From: Ifrita kowaldi
Lineage: Eukaryota > Chordata > Aves > Passeriformes > Cinclosomatidae
NCBI GenBank assembly: GCA_013398055.1
Contig: VZRS01006725.1
Span: 689,106-753,105 of the forward strand
Length of the DNA stretch: 64,000 bases
Direction of reading: 5' to 3'
Of the stretch, positions 11,925-23,050 are shown in pieces; the stretch's first letter is position 1, and every line of letters starts with the position of its first letter. Position numbers and translations under genes: made by a program. Below the pieces are notes generated by a model. That model ran no database searches and was not told the DNA's origin. It was given only the letters and a program-made list of their open reading frames with translations.

Positions 11925-12215
11925 CATCAAATATTCATCCAAGTGGTTGTGTTTATTGGCACTCCCACATTAGCATATTGGCCTGTTAAGATTCCCGCAG
12001 CCATTCATGTGCCTGGTGCTCCCCATCTAAGCAGACTTCGCTCAGACACCACTACCATTAAAATAAGCTTTTCCACCTGAACTTGCTTTCATTTAAGTCA
12101 CTGCTAACGTAGAAAGGAGCTCATTTAGTGATGCTTTTTCACCTTTGTGTTAACTCTGAATGCATCATTAACAGGGAGATGTTGACTAATTTGGAAGGAG
12201 TTTAGCGAAAATCTC
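11925..12215. promoter_or_regulatory. Candidate conserved non-coding element
   Basis: Unique sequence without repeat signature. It combines 'tgtttattggc', 'cattagcatat', 'cattaacag' and several isolated CpGs (cccgcag, cttcgctc, aacgtag, agcgaaa) in an otherwise CpG-poor area. This is the texture of vertebrate developmental enhancers. The inference is from composition only. Confidence 0.25.
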
Positions 12216-13526
12216 TAAAAATGGTTCGCAGGTCAGCAAAGCAGGCACTGTGTGGAAAGATAAAATGAGCTATCAATGTCTAGACTGGCTGGAAAACCAT
12301 GATTAGAAATTCTTAAAAGATGTAAAAATGGATAGTGAAAGAATTCAATGCATTAAAACTCTTCTGAAGGGCTGACACAGGTGATGTGAGCACAAAGTAG
12401 AAAATCCCTCTTTAGATATTTATGGTGGCCAGCTGGGGTTGTTTGGAACACCACAGTGCAGGGAGACAGACCAAAGGATCTCAGGAGCTCTGGCTTAGTG
12501 CAAAAGCGTGTGTTTTAGTAGTTAAATGGGGGTGGGGGGAAATGCCACAAAAGCTAGAGAAAATGAATAAAAGAAGGACAGAATCACCACTTATTTGTGG
12601 CAAAATTTTTTCTGGCAACACATTCATCAAGTTACAGAAGTCTCCCTTCCGAACTGCTGGGGGGTTTAGCACGCACAGCTTTCGAAATCAGAAAACAGTA
12701 ATATGAAATAGGGAACATTCTGGCTTTTCCAGAGACTTTTGACCCAAATCTCCACAGTGGGGCAGCTCTAATAGCAATTGCCACCACCTGGCTGCGTTAC
12801 TTCAGCATTACTCCATCACAGAGCCTCTGGGTGGTCCGAGAGAGTATTCACTTGCAATTTGTTGCCTATTTTACTTTGATTTGACTCACAGCTGTGCAAG
12901 TCAGGGACTCTGGATTTGCAATTTCAGTATCACTGCAGAGTGATGCACGTCACACAGGCTTTGGGTTGTGCCCACTTTGTCCTTCATCCTCACAGAGAGC
13001 AGGCTATAAACCAGGGACAAAATCGTGTGTTAGAATCCCACACAGGAGCTACTTTGCACAGTCACAAAATACTACCTAATCTGTGGATAGACTGCAGGAA
13101 CACTGGATGATGGAGTTTATAAAAGAAAATAAGTTGGGAAGAATTCAAATGAAATATCTTCTTTGGAGAGTAAACTCATTTGTATTCTGAAATGCAATTA
13201 TAAAGTGGCCTCAGGAAACTCAGTGCTCCTTCCGGTCAGCAATATCTTTGCACAATATCATGGATAGCTTTAATTTCCAAAGAATAAACTCAGCGAGAGG
13301 AATACAAAAACCACTGTAAAGGTAAACATTTCATAAGCTGGCTGACAACTGCACGAGAAATACTAAACAAGTTGCGAAAGCGTTACTGAGTTCACCTACA
13401 AATTGTAAAGTGATTGGAGAGGAACATGCTGCCTGGCTGCATCTGAGGATCGAGTGATTAGGAACTGAACGAGACCTAAAGACCACACATTTCAGTAATC
13501 TGTCTCTGTCAGTGGTAAGATGCCTG
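12216..13526. other. Unique sequence, no gene seen
   Basis: AT-rich with short chance frames (the 94-codon frame at 12422-12706 lacks protein character). No repeat family was recognised. Confidence 0.4.
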
Positions 13527-13548
13527 AAAAAAAAAAAAAAAAAAAAAA
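13527..13548 (+). repeat. (A)22 homopolymer
   Basis: Twenty-two consecutive A bases. There is no retrogene or SINE body immediately upstream, so I treat it as a simple repeat rather than an insertion tail. Confidence 0.9.
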
Positions 13549-13896
13549 GGAAGCTCTTTCCCTGAACTCAGGATGCAAAGATACAAAATTCAATCCAGCT
13601 CACTAATATCTGAAATATAAATGTTTGAACTTCCTTTCAACTTGTTTGGGAGCTACTAATTATGTCTCTGGATACTTTGGCTGTCCATAGGATTATGTAC
13701 TCCCTTTGAAAATTCTTGTCCTGTGGCAAATTTAATCTACAAGTAAGGCTGCAGTGTAGGGAGTGCTCCTGCACGGAGATTAAGTTCTTGTTTGACTCAA
13801 GTAGGGATGCACTTTAAACACTCCTGCTTGTTTGCTTATATCTAAAATTCTGTGTAAGCTTTCACCGCTCAGAGGCAAAACTTGTGACAATTCTTA

Positions 13897-14043
13897 TGGA
13901 TGCCTCATCCCTGGCAGTGTCCACAGCCACGATGGATGGGGCTTGGAGCAGCCGGGCGGAAGGTGTCCCAGCCCATGGCAGGAGGTCGGAGTGAGATGGT
14001 CTTTAAGGCCCTGTCCAACTCAAACTTTTCTGTGATTCTATAA
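13897..14043 (+). mobile_element. CR1 LINE 3'-end fragment
   Basis: Runs from the 'tggatgcctcatccctggca' block through 'ggatggggcttggagcagcc', 'ggaaggtgtcccagcccatg' and 'tccaactcaaac' to a terminal 'tctgtgattctat'. Several substitutions and small deletions show moderate age. It is followed directly by an A/C-rich low-complexity stretch. Confidence 0.92.
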
Positions 14044-14100
14044 TATTAAAAAAAACAACCACAACCAACCAAAAAACACACAAAACAAAACCAAAAAAAT
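14044..14100 (+). repeat. A/C-rich low-complexity tract
   Basis: Fifty-odd bases made almost only of A and C, with AAC, ACC and AAAAC units, immediately downstream of the CR1 tail. It probably grew from the CR1 3' end or its target site. Confidence 0.75.
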
Positions 14101-15479
14101 CAGAGGAGGGCTTGAGAGGAGGATGTGGCTTGATCACAGTGTCCAGCCCTCCCAAACCAAAGCACCTTCATCCAGGTGATCTTTAAAAAGTAATAAAGTG
14201 AAGCAGCTTTTTCCAGTCCAATGGCTTCCTCTAGCTGTGGCTTATTGGTTTGGTTTTTTTCTGGGACCACTGACCACTGTATTCCTAAGGAATATTTCCA
14301 TAATATAGCGGATATTGCAGCAAACCCACCACACTCACCACTGCTCCAACAGGTGTTGCAAGTGACGTTTGGTCCCAAGGCCAAATCTTCCCTCATTAAA
14401 CAGCATAAATGAGCACATATTTCCAAGGGAGTGATGTGTGCAGGGTAGGGAGCACAGTGTAATATCCTCTCCTGCAAGCTGGGCTGGCTCTGCTCCGAGA
14501 TGGCAACCTCGAGATTGTTTGTTGTGCTTAAAAAGCTGGTGAAGCATGAGTTTAGCTGGAGGGAAATGCTGATGCGAAGGATACTCTGGGAGAAAAATGA
14601 TGGGTAGGAAAAGTAATTTATCTTGTTCTTACATCCTAATAGTGGGAACGTGAAGAAAAAAAGGCAAAACCCAACACCACCCTCTAATCACCTGAAAAGC
14701 CTCCAAAGACCAGCCTAAAGAACAAAACAGGAGTACAAACGTAAGAGAAGACGGAAACTGCTCAATGGCAGTAAGTAGCAACTTGTGTTTTAGATATTAA
14801 TTGCAGAAATAGCAAAAAAAAAAAGGAAATAGGAACCTTTTTCTATTGTGTTAAGATGTTGATATTTTATAGCAATATTTGCATGAAAAATCTCGTGTTG
14901 TATATGGTCTCCATGAAAATCAAACTTTTTTTCTTTTTTTTCTAATACCTTTCCTTCAGAAAAAATCAATAAGGAAAAAATGCACTTTGGAGTCAAATCA
15001 GTCCCTAACATGACGTGTTCAGTATTTTCTGTAAGATGCATGGTAAATTGGGATTTACCAAAATTACTGAAAATTAAGCTGTCTCCCTTCATTGCACCAA
15101 AATTCAGTGGAATCTACTGAATGAATATGCTATGCCAAAGGTAAAAATATGCTATTTCACTATTAAAAGCCTGAAGTATTATCACTTACAAAGGCAAGAA
15201 GATGACATGTTTATTCTTTCCAGTGCTTATAGCTCCCTGCATTCAGCAACACGCATTTCCATACTTTGTTTTTATACAAAGTGCAATATAAGCATGCTCC
15301 TGCAAGCAAATTTAACCACATTCATTAAAATCTGCTTGGAAATTCTTGGCTGGGAGTCAACAGAAATACATTGCAAACGTTTGATATGCACCAGTGTAAG
15401 GTGTACCTAGAACTGAGGGGATCTCAAACCAGCCCCCTCCATTCTGGCTCCTGATCCCTATCCCTTGCTTGCCTTCCAG
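14101..15479. other. Unique AT-rich sequence
   Basis: Overlapping chance frames at 14100-14550 on both strands have no domain. From about 14990 to 15400 the DNA is unique and AT-rich with ACAAAGG- and TATGC-type motifs and could be a conserved element. Just before 15480 the sequence turns C/T-rich (a splice-acceptor-like tract). Confidence 0.35.
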
Positions 15480-15538
15480 ATAACACCAGCAATGAGCAAT
15501 TTCACAGCTCCAATTAGAGAATTTACTGACAGCTCGAG
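15480..15538 (+). other. Candidate 59-nt exon with very strong splice sites
   Basis: The upstream tract 'tgatccctatcccttgcttg' running on to 'ccttccag' is an excellent 3' splice site. The donor 'cgag|gtaagg' is also excellent. Only one of three frames is open; it contains an internal methionine and reads MSNFTAPIREFTDSS from there. The other two frames stop inside the exon. In the frame linked to the upstream candidate exons a TAG falls at 15515-15517. A CpG-enriched stretch (seven CpGs in about 120 bases) starts at the donor and runs to about 15650. It may be a lncRNA, 5'-UTR or alternative first coding exon. Confidence 0.25.
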
Positions 15539-15655
15539 GTAAGGGGGGAATGCAACACTCTTCCCTTTCTCTTAGCCGGCTTTTTAAACTTGGCAGTTCT
15601 GAGATCTAAACACGCCCCGCATCTTCCCTGAGCGCCTCGGGAACGAGACATTCAG
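15539..15655. other. Small CpG-enriched segment
   Basis: CpGs at ctcgag, gccggc, cacgcc, ccccgc, gagcgc, ctcggg and aacgag lie close together in a genome segment otherwise nearly free of CpG. Far too short for a classical CpG island, but consistent with constraint or low methylation next to the candidate exon at 15480. Confidence 0.4.
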
Positions 15656-16054
15656 AGCAAAGCTTTGTTTCATCTTTACATCCAAAGTGCTTTATAGGGG
15701 ATCACAGCATCCCCCATGGGCATGGATCCAGGTGTCCCACAGCAATAACACAGCTCACAGGAAAGGAAGGAGGAAAAACAACTTTATTTTTGTGAAAGCA
15801 GTGAGGGATTTAGATGATGTCTGCTGGCTGGGAGCTGTCTGTGCTAACTCTGAGTGGGAAACCTTTATTTCAGAGCTCTGCTTGGATTAGACGATGTGCC
15901 TGTGGAACAGGGGAAGATGGGAGGAGCTGAGTGCTGCTATGCCATGGCCAAGGCATTCCCACTGCCTGACAGAGCTCATATTATTATAATGCTATTATGG
16001 TATTAAATATTATTGTGGTAGCAGCAGCTCTTTTTTTTTTTCCCAGGAAGATGG

Positions 16055-16104
16055 TTTTATTTATTTGTTTGTTTATTTATTCATTTATTTTTGTATTTAT
16101 TATC
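16055..16104 (+). repeat. (TTTA)n / T-rich low-complexity repeat
   Basis: Degenerate TTTA and TTTG units between a T11 run near 16031 and the start of the CR1 tail at 16105. Confidence 0.8.
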
Positions 16105-16306
16105 TCCTGTGAGGGTGGTGAAACACTGGAACTGTTCACCCACAGAAGCTGGGGATGCTCCATCCCTGGAAGAGTTCAAAGCTAGGCTGGATGGAGCTTG
16201 GAGCAACCTGGTCTAGTGGAAGGTGTCCCTGCACATGGCAGGGGTTCAGAAGGAGATGAGCTCTAAAGACCCTCCCAGCTCAAACCATTCTATAATTTTA
16301 TGATTT
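16105..16306 (+). mobile_element. CR1 LINE 3'-end fragment (about 200 bp)
   Basis: The longest tail of its type in the window together with 48392-48588. It begins at 'tcctgtgagggtggtgaaac', continues through 'ggggatgctccatccctgga' and 'agcaacctggtctagtggaa', and ends in the degenerate octamers 'ttctataattttatgattt'. It is 5'-truncated and non-coding. Confidence 0.95.
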
Positions 16307-16719
16307 AGATGCTCCAGTATTACAGTTCTGCCAATATAAAGGTCTAAATAATGTGGGATTAGCATCTGTTTTTCAAAGTTAACCAGCATGTGATTTAGCA
16401 ACAGAATGATTAAGATTTAACATGAAAAATTAAGTTAAAAACCAAACGTGCAAAATCCCTTCTTCAAGTAACGTGACTTGAAGGAAGAGCATCTGACCTC
16501 CAAGACTACATGTCCCAGAAATCTTCTATGCTGAGGGCTGCTGCTCCCAAAGTAACTTCTCTAAAGAACTTCTCTTAAGAACTCACTGCATAATCAATCA
16601 TGTAGGCAACACTTAGAGCTGCTAATATTATTAATAAGGATATTGTGACTTTTGGCAAGCCTAAAACAAAATATCAATGAACCCCACTAATGTTTGAAAC
16701 TAAATATAGTTCACATTAA

Positions 16720-17095
16720 ATTTTAAAGCTTTGAATTGCATGAAGAGCTTCACAAGTTCTAGTTCAATCAACAGTAATTTCAATTTGCCTTCAGCTACTG
16801 TGTCTCTGTGTTATTTTTCCTTGTTGGTGTGGGAGATAACAAATGTGTGAATGACATTTCAGTCTGGTAATTGGGCCATTTATAGCTCCTTGTTAGTTCC
16901 TGCTGGATAAGGGCTCTGGTGCTGATTTTACATAAGGATCAAGCACCTCATTAAAAGCCCGGCACTGAAAGCATGCCTGAGATACTTGACTGCAAGACAA
17001 GTGTTGCCATGTAATACACGAAAAATAAGTGACTTTGTGCTTGCCGTTTTCATTAAAAGACAGCACTTTTGACAACTAAAGCAATCCCTTAGTCC
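16720..17095. promoter_or_regulatory. Candidate conserved non-coding element
   Basis: Unique sequence with no repeat signature, free of long frames, and packed with developmental transcription-factor-like words: 'caatcaacagtaattt', 'ggtaattgggccatttatag', 'acctcattaaaagccc' and 'tgtaatacacg'. This mix of TAAT cores, a CArG-like word and evenly spaced G/C blocks is typical of deeply conserved enhancers. It is an inference only. Confidence 0.3.
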
Positions 17096-17391
17096 TTTTC
17101 TAGATTGGCCTTCCTGCTAGGGAAGGCTGTGCTGGTTTGTGTGGTTACCTCCTCCTCGTCCCGCCTGTTTTTGCAGGAGCTGAGCCACAATGACTGGTCC
17201 CCTGCCAGCCCTGCTCCTGGCTGTCTGCTGGGGACAAGGCTGGTGGAAAGCTCCAGGAGATGTTGGTGCTTCCCCTGTGCAAAGCCCTGAGTGCATTCAG
17301 CTCAGCTGGGTCTGCACTTGGACACAGAGGCTGCACAGGGGGAATTCTGGGGGGATTTTGGCCATCCTCTGTGCTAATCAAACCATGCAGG

Positions 17392-17491
17392 CACTTGTGG
17401 GATTCTTGGGATTATCCTGTTCAGGGCCAGCAGCTGGACTCAACGATCCCTGTGGGTCCCTTCCAACACAGAATATTCTATGATTCTATGT
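17392..17491 (+). mobile_element. CR1 LINE 3'-end fragment, different subfamily
   Basis: Distinct tail type: 'ttgggattatcctgttcagg', 'gccagcagctggactcaa', 'cgatccctgtgggtcccttc', then 'gaatattctatgattctatg' with two intact octamers. The different linker from the other tails in this window points to a second CR1 subfamily. Confidence 0.92.
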
Positions 17492-20400
17492 TTATTCCTC
17501 TGTATGTGTCACCTACTTCCAGAGGTAGGTAAGCCAGGACAGAGAACGGTAGTTCTGTTTTTCTCCCCATGATTTTTGGACAATTTTCACCCCAAAGGCC
17601 ATGATGAAGCTCTGAGTGTCTCTTTAGAGTAATATTTTTACTGTCTTTGGCAAAGTCAGAGACGGTGAGGGTTGGAGGATTCCCTGACATAGGTGGTGTA
17701 AATGAATTATAAGTGACTGTAGGAAGACAATTGCTCTCAGTAGAGGGGGAAAATACCAAACCCCAATAGATATTTTCAGACACAAAACTTTTACTACAGA
17801 CACAGAGTGATTGTTCTTCCAGCTATGTTTTAATAGGAGGTATTTTCTCCCCTCCTGAAAGCCTTATCTCTTTTATACTCGTTATTAAAGCACTACTATC
17901 ATAACATTGGCAGGAAAAGGTAAACATCTATCCATCTGCAAACCATTCCCTGGTACTATCAGGAACTATGATTTTTTGGCTAGGATGCATAAAAACAGGA
18001 TGCTCAAGTTATAAATACCAGTTTTGTAGCAAAAAAAAGTTATTTCCCCACCACTCTCCACCAAGGGTTTCTAACACCATTTTATGTTTGGTTTTGGCTG
18101 CACTGTTGCACTGTGGAGGCTGCTGGAAATTTTCGGTGGCAAAACGAGAGGAATTCAGTGAACATGTGGGAGAAAAAGCCTGTCTAGACTTGTCAAGGTT
18201 GTCACTTAGGAAAAACTGATGAGAAATACAGGTTGCACTACGCTAGCACTGACTTGGAACCTTTTCATTATTAAATTCATGGTGTTCACAGTGCTCAAAA
18301 GTGAGTGCAAAATGTGCCTGACTTCTCTAATGGGTTTTGGAATCAGAAAAATATGTAAATGCCTTAAGATATTTCCAGTGATGTTGTCATCATCCATCTG
18401 CATTGCATTTTTGCTTCAAACTAGAAGATTCCTTCACGATGAATAGGATGCTTAAAGGGAAGGCTTCTATTGCCTTTTTTATTGATTATTAATGAAATCA
18501 CAGTGCTCTCAGTCTGTTACAGCTGCAGCCCTAAAATAAGCCTTGGTAGTGATAATTGCTTCTCTTAAATCATGGATATATTAAGAAAGGGAGCTTTTCT
18601 GGAATAGTTTATGATTTGTGAAAACTGTTTACTAATCGTTGCCTGCTTTGCTGGGAATTTGGACAAATACTTGAAGCTCCGTAGGAGAAACCAGCATATT
18701 CCATGGTTTTTTTTTGTATTTCCAGGTATTGAGTCAGGAGGAATAGTTGGAAAAACCCAACAGATAATAATAAAAAAATGTGACAACACTGTTAATAAGA
18801 CATTGCCTGGCTTAGTATCTAAGAAAGCAGAAAGTGTTTATAAAGAAATCATACATGTGTTTTTATTGGTTTGCAAAGACAGGGGATGTGTCAAATAGCA
18901 ACTAAATTTTCCACCTGCAACATGAAGACATCAAGAAAAATTCCATGCCCAAGCTGTGAAAGCAGGGAAGGCCACTGGTGGATCTGCACTGGACCAGGAG
19001 TGTGTCCTTAGAGACACAAGGCCAAAATGTCTTGTGGTGCATCTTATCCTGATGTCACAGGGAAAACTGAATTTGGTTATAAAGGTGCAGAATAACTTAA
19101 TGGAAAAATGCAGGAACTATGCTTGATATACTAAACCATTTTAAATAAACAGTTTTCGAGTTGGTCAAAGCTGAATTTTCAATTAAATCTTGTCAGACCA
19201 AAGGAAATAATGAAAGCAAGCGTTCTTGGGAGCAGTGTTTGTGCTCACCTGGCACCACCACATATCACACAGCATGAGACACCACCTCTGCCAGGCACAG
19301 GCTGATAAAAATCCTCATTCCTTTAACTTTGTTCATTTGCACAGTGTTTCCATGGAATTGCCATGCCAGCAGGATCAGGTCATCCCTAGTTAATATGCTA
19401 CCACATGTGCAGGTTGGGTTATAAATTTTCCTGAGCTCGATGGCTGTGTGTCCTTTGTGTGGGCAGAAATTACCGAGCATTGTAAAAGTTTCCTTTTTAT
19501 TCTTTCATGCAGGACATTCCTTGAGCTACACCTTTAAGTTTCTGAGAGGTTGAAAAGGAGTTGAAATGCTGTTTCAGGTCAGTTCATTCTTATTTGAACA
19601 AAGACAGACTTCCAGCTCCAAGCATGTCTGCTTAAATTCAGTTCTCACAAAGGCTTTGCATGGAGTGATCACCAAAGCAGGTATTGTCTCTTTTTAAGTA
19701 TCTTTGTAGGGATATTTCTTTCTAGTTTTGGCAAGGAAATTGCTTAAGAGTTCCCAGATAATAGCTGCCTAAAGAATTTTGACTTTGTAGTCAGTGGAAG
19801 GAAGATCAAAATGACACAAAAATATAATTTTCAGAGTTATCATTTTAAAAAAAAATTAAAATTTTGATTGCAGCAAAACACGAAACACCTGAAAATAGGC
19901 ACCTCAGAAGAGCATATCATTTGGGGTCTGTTGAGAAATGTGTGCAACTTCTCACCTTTTAGCAGGCAGATGGATTTGCAGTAAGAAACTTTTTCTATAA
20001 AACATTTCTCAGTCGCAAATGTTCTTAACATTTAAGGAATTAAGAATTTAGAACGCTTCAAAAAAGAATTAATTTGTATTTAAGTTATTCACACCCACAC
20101 AAAGGCTTCTGGAAATGAGATATTTTCCTGCAAATGGGGATAAGGAAAGAGCTGTGGATGTGCCAGTTAGGGGGCTTGCTGTTCTGCTGCGGGATCAGGA
20201 AAAGCACCTGGTGGCAAAGCTGTGGGGGGTGAGAAGACACTGAGATAAGACCAGGGTAGATGAGGAGCTGTGAAAGAACACCTGCCCTGTATGGCATAGA
20301 TAGAGCCTGATTTTTCATGATGCACAGGGAAATGATGAAATATGTGAATCAGAGACTCCCTTCACTCTGCAAGTTTACATCTGCTCTTCTCTGAGACAGC

Positions 20401-22744
20401 AACATCATCATTAGCCTACCCAGCCAGGGGTAGGATCATCTCTCACACAGAACTATTTGGATTTTATACTCATGAGGATATTAAGCAGGTTTTGGGTTGG
20501 GTTGTTTTGGGTTTTTTTTGAACCATCTTCTGAAAGTTTCCCACCCAGGAGGCCAAGTCTGTCAAGTGAAGAATGATTTTACAGATCTATTTTGAATCCA
20601 AACCCAATGGAAATGCTCTGTTTCCTCTTCCTCTAGCGAGTAGAAATAAAAGCAAAACAAAAAAACAGTCCCCAAAGCCATAACTAGTTATTTTTGTGTC
20701 TTTGACTTTCAGATGAAGAGCTCTACCTGTGTGTCTCCTGCCAGCTCTCACAGACAACATCTTCATCTTCTCCCACCTCCTCCCCCTCAAAACCACCTCT
20801 GAGGATTTCTGACTATGCCCATGCTGTGCTAGAACTCCCAGACTGACAGAGGGTAGCTACCCAAGCCAGGATTTTGTCTCTTCCTGTTTTTCCCGTCCTC
20901 TCTTTTCCCTCCCTTTATCAGTAATGCTGGATGGGTCTAATCACCCTCTGACCTCCCCTGGTCTCTGTCTGTCCCAGTTGTCCCAGTTCTGCTGGCCCTG
21001 CAGGGTAAAGAGGGAGGAACAAGGGGGAAATGTAGGTGCTTAAAGCCCACCTTCAGGGGCACAGATAAAGAGCCTCCCACCTTGTTCTCATCTTTAAAGG
21101 CCACCTGGGGCTTGCCTGCATAATTGTGAGCCCTTCCAGAAAGTGAGGTAAAATTTCACTTATAAAGTGTTAAAGATTTATGTCTTTGCTGGATTTGCCC
21201 AATCTTTTATGACTTGGCTGCTATCACATGTAGTATTCCAAGAGTATCATGTTGCAATATTTGTTTTGCATATGTAATGCATATAATGCTTTTTAAATTG
21301 AATTTTTACAAAGATATGCAGAGCTAAATATGCTTATACATAATCACAGTCTCCTGGTGTGTTTGTTAAAGATTGTCATCATTTAATTTAAGTGCATAAG
21401 GTTCTTTTTCTGCAGCAAAGCAAGGTTTTCTAATTGATAAAAAGGATATATACATCCATGCATTCCCTATATTTTATATTATCTTTCAGCAACAGTCTTC
21501 AAACTCACACAATTATCACAACCACATATAAGAAAGTGCCATAGATGCTGTCTGAGTCATACAGACTGTGATTTAAAAAGTACTAAGTTAGTCAGGTTTC
21601 CAGCTCTACTACACTACAGTTCTCTGAGAACCAAATCTTTCAGGTTCTCTTCAAAATTTCTGGCCTTAAAACTTAGAATGAGTTTTTGTCAGAGCGAAGT
21701 TAATGCTTCATCTTTTCTAGGTTATTAAGTTTTAGCCTTCCACCACCCGTAAGAGCAGCGGTAGGTACACAGAGAGGGCAATTGACTGTCTCAAAAGGTT
21801 AACTGCCTTCTGGCTGAAAATGAGCACAATTACTCACCAAAAAGCAAATGACTAAAACCCTCATCTGAGGAGTTTTCAAATGGACCCAGAATAGAAATGT
21901 TCAGCTGGGGAAGGATGGAATTCATAGAAAGAAATCAAAAAATATCTCAAGAAAGGAAAGATTAAAGTGATTCATGGTAGTGTTCCAAAACAAATGTAGA
22001 TTATTTGGGGGTTTGGAAGAGAACACACCATTTACTGTTCATCCTGAACTTGGTTGCCTTGAAGTTGTATTAATTTGTTCAGCTGCATGGTGGAAGGCAG
22101 GGAAATAAGTGAAGGACACAGGTCAGTGCGTGGGTCAGTTCATCCTCGTTTCCAGTATTGTGGGGAGACATTATTGACCAAATTGAACAGAGCATTAGGT
22201 ATTGTTCATTTCAGGCCAAGCCTGGCTCTGTTAAAACCACAGAAAGGTTTGCTATTCCATGAAAGCAGCATCAGGACACCACTGCATGGGACTGTGTGGG
22301 AGCAAGAGAAGGGAAGTCCGAATAATGTAAAACATCTACAGGATTGAAACACACCATAATTTGGACAAGAAAGACTGTTTAATTCAACTAATGTGGTAAG
22401 TCTTGCAGCATTTTCGAGTTCTGATATTTTTACCATTTGGCCATTGTTTTCAACTGTGTGATGTGTAGAAATTTCAAGTGCTTGTAGATGCAGCTGATGG
22501 CAGCAGGAGGGGCACACTGCATGTACATCACGTCACAAAAATTCACTTCCCAGAGGCCCCAGGCTGGACATTCAAAATTAGCAAACTGTTTTGACCTTCA
22601 TCTGTTGGTGCTCCAGTTTCCCACAATGAAATTGGCTGTTCCCTGCCCTGTCCTTGTGGTGTCAGCGTGGGGATCAAACCGTTGCTCCGCCCAAAACCAG
22701 GGTAATAATGAATGTGATCTAAAAGTCAGCGGGGAACCTGGCAG
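17492..22744. other. Long unique AT-rich stretch, no gene seen
   Basis: Over 5 kb without a recognisable transposon. Open frames are all 103 codons or shorter and lack protein character. A minus-strand segment (19249-19301) has a good donor (ccag|gtgagc) and a fair acceptor but no other support. A G/T-rich low-complexity patch lies near 20490-20522 and a C/T-rich one near 20755-20980. Confidence 0.4.
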
Positions 22745-23050
22745 GTCAGTCCTCAGCACCGTGTTTAAACAGTGCTGGTAAATGTGATACAGCCACACAA
22801 TTAACAGTGGGGCTGAAGTAAAATATTGACGAGCTGTGCTCATTAAAGGAGCCCTGGTTGATCCGTGCACCAAACGAGTCGAGGGTCCTACGGAAATAAT
22901 GGCAAGTCTTGCTGTAATTACAGATCTCATCAATACAGTGCACGAGAGAGCAAAAGAGAAGGTTGCCCAGACAACCCAGCTTATGAATGCTTGACTTTGC
23001 AATATTAATGACAAATGGTAATAAATTATTAACATTTCTATATCGTGTGT
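22745..23050. promoter_or_regulatory. Strong candidate conserved non-coding element
   Basis: The segment keeps at least six CpGs within about 150 bases (gacgag, atccgtg, aacgag, gtcgag, tacgga, cacgag), against almost none in the flanks. It contains the palindromic homeodomain site GTAATTAC at 22914-22921 and ends in AT-rich 'tgcaatattaatgacaaatg' and 'ggtaataaattattaac' blocks. Frames are open on both strands: 124 and 145 codons antisense, and a 54-codon + frame that stops at the TGA following 'cttatgaatgct'. I cannot exclude a small old exon, but no good splice sites bound it. An enhancer or other conserved element seems most likely. Confidence 0.35.

Noticed and set aside
13527..13548. Poly-A tail of a processed pseudogene or SINE
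   Set aside because: No gene-like or SINE-like body lies upstream and no target-site duplication is visible.
22598..23035. 145-codon minus-strand hydrophobic ORF
   Set aside because: Overlaps the CpG-retaining block where frames are open on both strands; no domain and no bounding splice sites. Kept only as part of the conserved-element candidate.
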